This document shows, piece after piece, positions 57,966-64,000 of a DNA stretch of 64,000 nt (positions within the stretch are counted from its first letter, which is position 1; each line of letters starts with the position of its first letter). This DNA comes from Camellia lanceoleosa (lineage: Eukaryota; Streptophyta; Magnoliopsida; Ericales; Theaceae), in contig CM045763.1 of the NCBI GenBank assembly GCA_025200525.1, positions 61,329,018 through 61,393,017 on the forward strand, read 5' to 3'. The position numbers and the translations under genes are program-made. The notes under the pieces were generated by a model, which had not been told where the DNA came from, ran no database searches, and saw nothing but the letters and a program-made list of their open reading frames with translations.

Positions 57966-58903
57966 GGTTTTGGTATACAAGTACTTGACTACAGAAACAG
58001 AATATTCCTAAAGGGTTCTTGGGACCTCGGTTTAAACCTAAGTATGTATTGATAAATTTGTTTCAGTTTTTCCTAAGGATTGATGGGTCTATAAGCAAAT
58101 CCCAAACCTAAATCTACGAAGAAACAGTATGAAGGGCAGAAATCTGGAAAATAGAAAAGAAAAAACGAAGTCTCAGATTCAAGAACAGAAAGGGTAGAAG
58201 ACCAAGAACAAAAGGTGCAACAGTGCGAGTGTACATGACATGTGCAAAAAACTATGAAATAATACACACTCAGGTGAACGATTCACAAATTAAATACTAA
58301 AGCAGAACAACAATGGCAAGAAATTTCAGGGATAAATCAAGAATTGGAGGAGAAAAGCCAGTTGCTTACCAGAAAAGGTGAAGGCCGGGATGAGCTACGC
58401 CGAGGTCAGATGGTGGGCCTTCTGATGGCGAAACCATAAAAATGGCGAGCGCATAAGGCAGTAGCAGAGTCGAGAGCTTCGAGCAAATGGCGGATTCAAA
58501 GGAAAGAAAGCTTTTAGAGAGAGAAAATGCAGAGTATTCAAATGCAGAAGTGAAAAGAAAGAGAGAGGCAAACGTTTTTGTCCAAAACATGAAACGACGG
58601 CAAAAGCAATTATTGCGCCTGGGTTAACGCATGTGTCAGACGCCATAGCGATGAAAAACTGACCAAGCTGGCGCGTCCACGCAGACGATTGAGAAAAACG
58701 CGTCAGTGAAACGGTTGAGAAATGGTGCATGACAACTCATGCGCGAAGGAAAATTGATTTGAATTATTGTTCTTAGATGAAGACATGTCGGCCTAAAAAT
58801 AAATGATCTCGGCTAGAAAGTTCTTGAGTCGACGTACGAGAAAAAGTTCGAATATAGGTTCCATCACCTCAGAATGCCGAGGTAATAGAACTTAGGGGGC
58901 AGT
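57966..58903. other. Element A region between antisense gene and 3' LTR
   Basis: The probable promoter and leader of the antisense gene, matching 33081-33964 of element B in part. No reading frame is conserved between the copies. A purine tract AGGGGGCAG at 58894-58902 directly before the LTR is the likely polypurine tract for plus-strand priming. Confidence 0.55.
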
Positions 58904-59444
58904 TGTGGGGATGTATTTTTTGAGTACTAACGCGTGGCCGAGGTGGCACCGAAGTGTCAGCCGAGGTGTCACGTGACATGACAGTTACGCCGAGGTGATC
59001 TCGGGGTTGCCGAGGTTATCTCCGAAGAAATCGGAGTCCGAGATAAGTGGATAAGGGACTGGAGTCTTAGAAAGAAGAAAGACTACAAGATGGATAAAGG
59101 TAATACTCTTAGGGAGTCTATCCTTATCTCTTGAAGAGTCCAAGATGGATCTGGAATTGGAGTCCATAGAAGTGAGACTTCTAGTAGGATTGGGAGAGAG
59201 TTAAGCTATAAAAGAGAGGCACCCCCATGGGTCTAAGGTATGCTTTTTGATACTCAAGCTTGTGAGTTGAATATTTGATTATCTTTGAGAGATATATTGA
59301 CTTGATCGTCGGAGTACCCCCGGGTGGAAGAACCACCGCCGGAGCCTTTTCTTTCTGTGCAGATTACAGGGTGCCATCTATTCTGCCTGTGTTCTACCGC
59401 TGAATCACTAAGGAGGGCAGTGTGGTCAGAAAACCACTCACACA
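58904..59444 (+). repeat. 3' LTR of element A
   Basis: 541 bp, same ends as the 5' LTR, about ten substitutions by eye and no indel. Followed by the target duplication CTAGG. Confidence 0.95.
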
Positions 59445-59520
59445 CTAGGCATGTGATTAGGTATTTTAACTCAACTCACATTTACTAGCTGTATGTAGCT
59501 AGCCTTTAAGGTTAGGCAAA

Positions 59521-59787
59521 GGCCTTGTTTGGAAAGACTAAATAAGTGCACTTTTTGTCTTTTTGGACAAAAAAGACGAGGTTGAAAATATGGATGTTTG
59601 GGTTAACTTTTTAACTTTTTATGGAAAAATATGTAATAAAAAATTGTGAAAATTGGTTTTTAGAGGAAAATTTGAATTGGGAGTTGTGCAGCCGTAATTG
59701 TTGACTTTTGGTGAATAGTGTTAACTTTTTAACTTTTTGAGTAACTTTTTGGCTTTTTGGATTAAATGAATGTACCCAAACTTGGCC
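59521..59787. mobile_element. MITE-like element with GGCC ends (267 bp)
   Basis: The inverted ends are GGCCTTGTTTGG and GGCCAAGTTTGG. The flanking triplets AAA and TTA do not match, so the superfamily is open (PIF/Harbinger would leave TAA or TTA). A related, diverged copy lies at about 62622-62775 (shared CTAAATAAGTG...ACTTTTTG). Confidence 0.5.
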
Positions 59788-59977
59788 TTAATCATTAGAA
59801 TTATTTCCCTCCATCTTTATTGTTGATGTGGCATTTTATAAAATTAATAACATTTGGATGAATAGCTAAAATAAAGAGTATGGTTAGAGTAAAAACATAA
59901 AACAGTTGATAGACAAAATAAAATGTATACTTTATAGTAATATTTAGATAGGTAAAATGCCTATTACCATTGGAGAT

Positions 59978-60640
59978 GCTCTAATGCGACAATTTGATGT
60001 AATTTTTTTTGGGGATAAATTATTATACTTTTTACTTCTATAGTTTGTCTTCCTTGTTATTTCCATTTTAACAATTTAATTTTTATATTTAATTCTAATT
60101 TCAATTTGATCCTTCGGCATTTAAGTTATAGATTAAAATTAACTATTTTAAAACACTTATCAATGTATACAACAAAAAAATTAATGAAAATTTTGAGAAA
60201 ACAAATTAAATTATTTAAATAAAGATAATAATGACCGAAACAAAATTTAGATCAGAATTAAAAGAGTAATTATTTTTTTTTTAAATCTCCTCAAAAAATA
60301 TATAGAATGAAATGCATAGTCTCTAGACTATTTAGTTGTGTATCCCATATTTGTTTAGTCATATAATTAAAAATTAGAAAATGGCTATTTTTAAAATTAT
60401 TTTTTACTTTTTTATTTTTTTCACAAAATTATTTTTTTAATTTTTTACAAAAATAAAAATTAGTTTCTGAAAACTAATCTAAACATGTCCTAAATATTTG
60501 GAGGGAAAAATTGTCTTTCTACTAGTTAATCTAAAGGAGACTTGTCCAAGACTGTGCATCCCACCTTTTCTCTAAAACAAGATAGTCTCATATATGGAGC
60601 ACTAACAGTCCAGTTGGACTATACAATTGCTTTAATCAAA
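59978..60640. repeat. Tandem segmental duplication, unit 2, right part
   Basis: It matches 44826-45740 from AATGCGACAATTTGATG to CCAGTTGGACTATACAATT, without the MITE found at 45555-45713. It shows that element A and some extra DNA were inserted into the second unit. Confidence 0.7.
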
Positions 60641-60905
60641 CAATGGACTAATTGATATGATAGATATGGAGTCCAATTTCCTTTTCCAATCCCTTACCAG
60701 CGTACATTTAAAAAAATAATAAAATGAGGTCTCAAATTAAAAAGCATTAATAACTAAAATAACAGTGCTGATTGGATATGAGCAACAATAATTATTTATA
60801 AGGTAAATTATACAATTTTTTGATTTAATTTATATTTAAATTTCACTTTATTCATTTTAATTGTAATAATTAAGTTTTTTTAATGTAATCCATATTTCAA
60901 TGTAG

Positions 60906-61141
60906 ACCCTGTTTGGTAGAACTGTGGGAAAGTGCTTATAGCTTATGCCTAAACAGCTTATAACTTATAACTATGAACATAAGTTGATTTCTGACTTATA
61001 AATTAAGCATCTCCTGCTCTACTCAAAGAATAAGCTGATTTTTGATTTTCAAAAAGCTATAAGCTAAACCAAACACATCAAAATAACTTAAATTAAGCTG
61101 AAAGTTGAAATAAGCAGCTTTTAAACTACACCAAACAGGAC
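60906..61141. mobile_element. MITE-like element (236 bp)
   Basis: The inverted ends are ACCCTGTTTGG and GTCCTGTTTGG. The pentamer TGTAG stands on both sides (60901-60905 and 61142-61146). The interior has repeated AAGCTATAAGC and AAGCTGA words and no coding sequence. Confidence 0.55.
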
Positions 61142-61273
61142 TGTAGTCCTGCTATTATTTTACTATTTAAAATTTGAGTAAAAGTTTAAACATGAGGGAC
61201 TAAAGTGTAATTTTTCATATATTTTTTTTTAATAATTAAATGTACTCACTCAATTCTTCCGTGAACACTTTGA

Positions 61274-62507
61274 GTGTATTTGGTAACGTTTACGTTTTCA
61301 GTTTATATTTATAAAATTTTATAAACTGATTTTTGTTTTTTTTTTGTTTATTTTTAGAAAAACATAAACTACAAACGCATTTGGTAATTGACAAAATGTT
61401 TAAAAAAAATTAAAAATATAAAAAAGAGTGAGAAATGGCAAGTGATGACAAGTGGCGGCGAAAAACGGTAGTGGAAAGTGGTAACGGTAGGTGGTGAGTA
61501 GCTGGTGGTGGCCGGTGGGTGGGTGACGGTAGCGGGTGGTGGGTGGTAAGGAGTGGGTATTGGTGGTGGTGGCGGGTGGTCGGTGGTGATGGCAGGTTGG
61601 TGGCGGATGGCGGGTGGTGGTGGTAGTGGTGGTGGGTAGGTGGTGGTGGTGGGTAGGTGGGTGATGACGGTGGGTAGGTGGTGGTGGTGGGTAGGTGGGT
61701 GATGACGGTGGAGGGTAGTGGGTGGTAGCGAGTGGGTGACGGTGGTGGCAGTGGCGCGTGGGTGGCGGATGGCGGGTGGTGGTGGGTGGGTGGTGGGTGG
61801 TGGTGACAGGTGAGTGGCAGATGGCGAGTGGTGGTAGGTAGTGGCGGGTAGGGTGACAGGTGGTGATAGTGGTGGTAGGTGGGTGGGTGGGTGACGGTGG
61901 CAGGTGGTAGGTGGTAGCGAGTGGTTGGTGGTGACATGTGGGTGGTGGGTCATGGTGGTGGTCGTGGTGGTGGTGAGGGGTGATAGGTGGTGGTAGCGGA
62001 TAGGTAGTGGGTAGTGGTGGTGGGTAGGTAGTGGTGGATGGTGGTGACAGGTGGATGGTGAGTGGTGGTGGCAAGTAGGTGGCGGGTAGTGGTGGCGAGC
62101 GGTGGATGGTAGTGGTAGGTGGCGGGTGGGTGGTGGTGGTGGCGAGGGGTGGGTGGTGGTGATGGCGAATGGGTGACAGGTGGCTGGTGGGTGGCTGGTG
62201 GTGGTGGCAGGTGGTTGGTAAGTGATGGTGGTAGGTAGTGATGGGAGTGGGTGGTGGGTGGTGGTGACGGAAGACGGTGGTAGAAAATAGTGGCGGGTGC
62301 TGGCTAATGTTGGGTAGTTAAAAAAAAAAAATTTGAAAACTAAAAATGAAAACACATTTTTTGTGTTTTCATTTTTTTGTCAAATTTATAAACTGAGACC
62401 ACTGATTTATAAATCAAAACATTTACCAAACAAGTTTTTATTTGAGTTTTTAAAATTTTTGTAAATATAAATAGAAAACTGAAAACGTAAGTGTTACCAA
62501 ACGGCAC
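61274..62507. mobile_element. Element with long terminal inverted repeats, filled by a G-rich minisatellite
   Basis: The left end GTGTATTTGGTAACGTTTAC continues as GTTTTCAGTTTATATTTATA. The right end on the minus strand reads GTGCCGTTTGGTAACACTTA, then CGTTTTCAGTTTTC and TATTTATA, so about 40 bp are inverted. No clear target duplication was found. The interior is the minisatellite at 61430-62300. It is non-autonomous; the superfamily is not resolved. Confidence 0.7.
61430..62300. repeat. GGTGGT-type minisatellite, strongly strand-asymmetric
   Basis: The plus strand is almost free of C and consists of TGGTGGTGG, GGGTAGG, TGACGG and GGCGGG words. A longer unit such as TAGGTGGTGGTGGTGGGTAG recurs near 61640 and 61680. 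The antisense His/Pro/Thr-rich frames (61369-62355 and others) are translations of this repeat. Confidence 0.85.
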
Positions 62508-62944
62508 ATTTCTATTCAAAATTTTAACAATAGATGATGAAAGAATTATATTCAAATATAAATTAAAGTTTGAGTACTTAATTGTTACAATTAAAAGATG
62601 ATATATCAAAGTGAATTTTGATTTGTTTGGGATGATCTAAATAAGTGTACTTTTTGACTTTTTATGAAATATGAGTTGGGTTTGCGTTGGGTTTGAAGTG
62701 ATGTGTTAGAGAAGTGATATGACTTAAATAAGATAATGACTTTTTGACTTTTTTCAAACATGTCAAACGAACCCTTAAATTTTGGAATATTTACCAATAA
62801 ATCCTATCTCATAAACAGGTATTTTAATTAGTCACAAATTTTTTCTATTAATTTGTTAATTCCTATTAATGGAAAGTTTCTTTTCATGTGATCATATTTT
62901 CAATTTTGGTAATATTTTGGTAGATGGCTATACCTTTTTATTAA

Positions 62945-63610
62945 TGTGATATGTATGATGTGACATTCCAATGTGATAGGTATTAATGTGACACTCTAAT
63001 GTGACGGGTATAATGTAACACTCTAAAAAAATTAAAAATTTCTTAGTGTACTTTTTTCAAATATGACAACGTAACGGATATGATGTAACACTCTAAAAAT
63101 ACTAAAAATTCCTTAGTGTACATTTCTCAAATGTAATATGGAACACTCTAACGTGACGGGTATGATGTGATACTCCAAAAAAGCCTAAAAACTCCTTAGC
63201 CTCCGTTTGGGAAGTGGGTTGGCTCTTTGGCTTTTTGGCTCTTTTGGTTATATGAGCCTGGGCTCAAAAGCTTGATTTGGGAAGGGCTTTTTGGTTTTTT
63301 TGATTTTTTGACTTTCTTTTGTGAGAGAAGAGTGTAATGATTATGGGTTGGATGTGATTTTTTGTCTTTTGTGGCTCAAAATTGCTATTTTGTCTTTTGT
63401 GGCTCATTGAGCCAAATGAGCCCAATGAGCCACTTCATAAATGTAACAACGTAGCAGATATGATATAACAACTCTTTAGTGTATTTTTTTCAAATATGAT
63501 GACGTGATGGGTATGATGTGACACTAAAAAATGCATTTCTTAGGTGGGTATGTTAAAAAATTCCTTAGTGTATTTTTTTTAAATGTGACACTTTAATGTG
63601 CTAGGCAAAT
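62945..63610. repeat. Tandem array with TGACACTCTAATGTGACGGG units, interrupted by an insertion
   Basis: About four to five imperfect units of roughly 90-100 bp contain GTGACGGGTATGATGT, ACACTCTAAAAA and ATTCCTTAGTGTA. They are split at 63199-63435 by unrelated, MITE-like sequence beginning CCTCCGTTTGGGAAG. That sequence contains the hairpin GTGGCTCATTG...CAATGAGCCAC (63399-63433). Confidence 0.6.
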
Positions 63611-64000
63611 AAGTCATTACACATCTAAAATAACTAAATGGATCAAAAAAAAAAAAAAAAAAAAAAAAGACTATATGAATCACAAACCTAAAATATGAAA
63701 CTTATTAATCAATCACCCTTTAATTTTTGCTCACAATTTTCTCTTTTAAGGTAGGGTCATATTGGACTTATCCTTTGTAGAATAAATTTTGAAAGTGCAT
63801 TGCAAAAACATGTGTATCAAAATGAAACCTAATACATCCAAATTTACGAATTATCCTAAGGGAAAAAAATTATTGCAAAACAACTAAATTATTTTTATTT
63901 CCATGATTTTAATACAAATATTCCCTTCTTAAAATAAAAAAATAAAAAAAGTTCTCTTGGTCAGTATACAAGGTTGATACATTAGCACCTAATTACAGAG
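63611..64000. other. Non-coding DNA with poly-A tract
   Basis: A run of about 24 A residues ends at 63668. AT-rich sequence follows to the window end. No gene is recognised. Confidence 0.5.

Larger units (their letters stand above)
46244..59444 (+). mobile_element. Element A: full-length Tat-lineage Ty3/gypsy retrotransposon
   Basis: Two 541-bp LTRs (46244-46784 and 58904-59444) begin TGTGGGGATG and end CACTCACACA. They are flanked by a perfect 5-bp duplication CTAGG (46239-46243 and 59445-59449). By eye they differ at about ten positions (about 1.8 percent) with no indel. Order: LTR, PBS, gag, protease, RT, RNase H, second RNase H, integrase, 62-bp array, antisense gene, LTR. The second RNase H and antisense gene place it in the Tat lineage. 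Gag-pol has about four stops and five frameshifts, and a solo LTR of another family splits it, so the copy cannot move on its own. Confidence 0.95.

Noticed and set aside
59521..59787. Firm assignment of this MITE to PIF/Harbinger
   Set aside because: The flanking triplets AAA and TTA do not match, so the superfamily was left open.
61369..62355. Long minus-strand frame rich in His, Pro and Thr (328 codons), with two overlapping ones
   Set aside because: Translation of the GGTGGT minisatellite. A C-poor strand leaves few stops in the complement, and there are no domains.

Overview
This is a nuclear window from a plant, almost certainly a eudicot. The evidence is plant-type transposons throughout, short AT-rich GT-AG introns in the transposon genes, endogenous plant pararetrovirus remains, and AT-rich DNA between the elements. 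I cannot name the species. I found no convincing host gene, tRNA, rRNA or CRISPR array. The window is a nest of transposable elements, most of them damaged.

Layout. (1) 1-16438 is the right-hand part of one large CACTA (En/Spm) DNA transposon, whose left end lies outside the window. It carries a TNP2-type transposase gene (577-4198) and a second, TnpA-like gene of the plant Transposase_24 type (8273-12959). Both are broken by stops or frameshifts. Between them lies a tandemly duplicated spacer of about 1 kb, and one copy of it carries a 1950-bp solo LTR. The element ends in subterminal repeats and the inverted terminus CACTACAACAAG. (2) 16500-16870 is a short tandem array. (3) 18430-22280 is a decayed endogenous pararetrovirus (coat protein, protease and part of the reverse transcriptase) interrupted by a MITE. 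(4) 22285-32260 is non-coding, with a Tat-family solo LTR, foldback elements, MITEs and hAT-like non-autonomous elements. (5) 32543-43380 is Tat-lineage Ty3/gypsy element B, on the minus strand, with unusually many small indels and a 279-bp perfect flanking duplication. (6) 43660-46243 and 59445-60640 are parts of a diverged tandem duplication. (7) 46244-59444 is Tat-lineage element A, on the plus strand, full length with equal 541-bp LTRs and a CTAGG target duplication. A 2377-bp solo LTR of another family interrupts its pol gene. (8) 60900-64000 holds MITEs, an element with terminal inverted repeats filled by a G-rich minisatellite, and a tandem array.

Elements A and B share one plan: LTR, PBS of the form TGGCGCCGTCTGTGGGA, gag, protease, RT, RNase H, a second RNase H, integrase, a 62-bp tandem array, then a three-exon gene on the opposite strand that converges on pol. 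The second RNase H, the antisense gene and the lack of a chromodomain point to the Tat lineage. In A the antisense gene has an unbroken 749-codon frame, while gag-pol carries about nine lesions.

The most noteworthy items are: the intact antisense gene beside a ruined gag-pol; the strictly 20-bp-spaced pairs of CTCGAGCGA motifs in the solo LTR at 5180-5464; the 279-bp perfect duplication with a truncated LTR, which may be a haplotype misjoin; and the 62-bp array that differs in copy number between A and B. All comparisons were made by eye.
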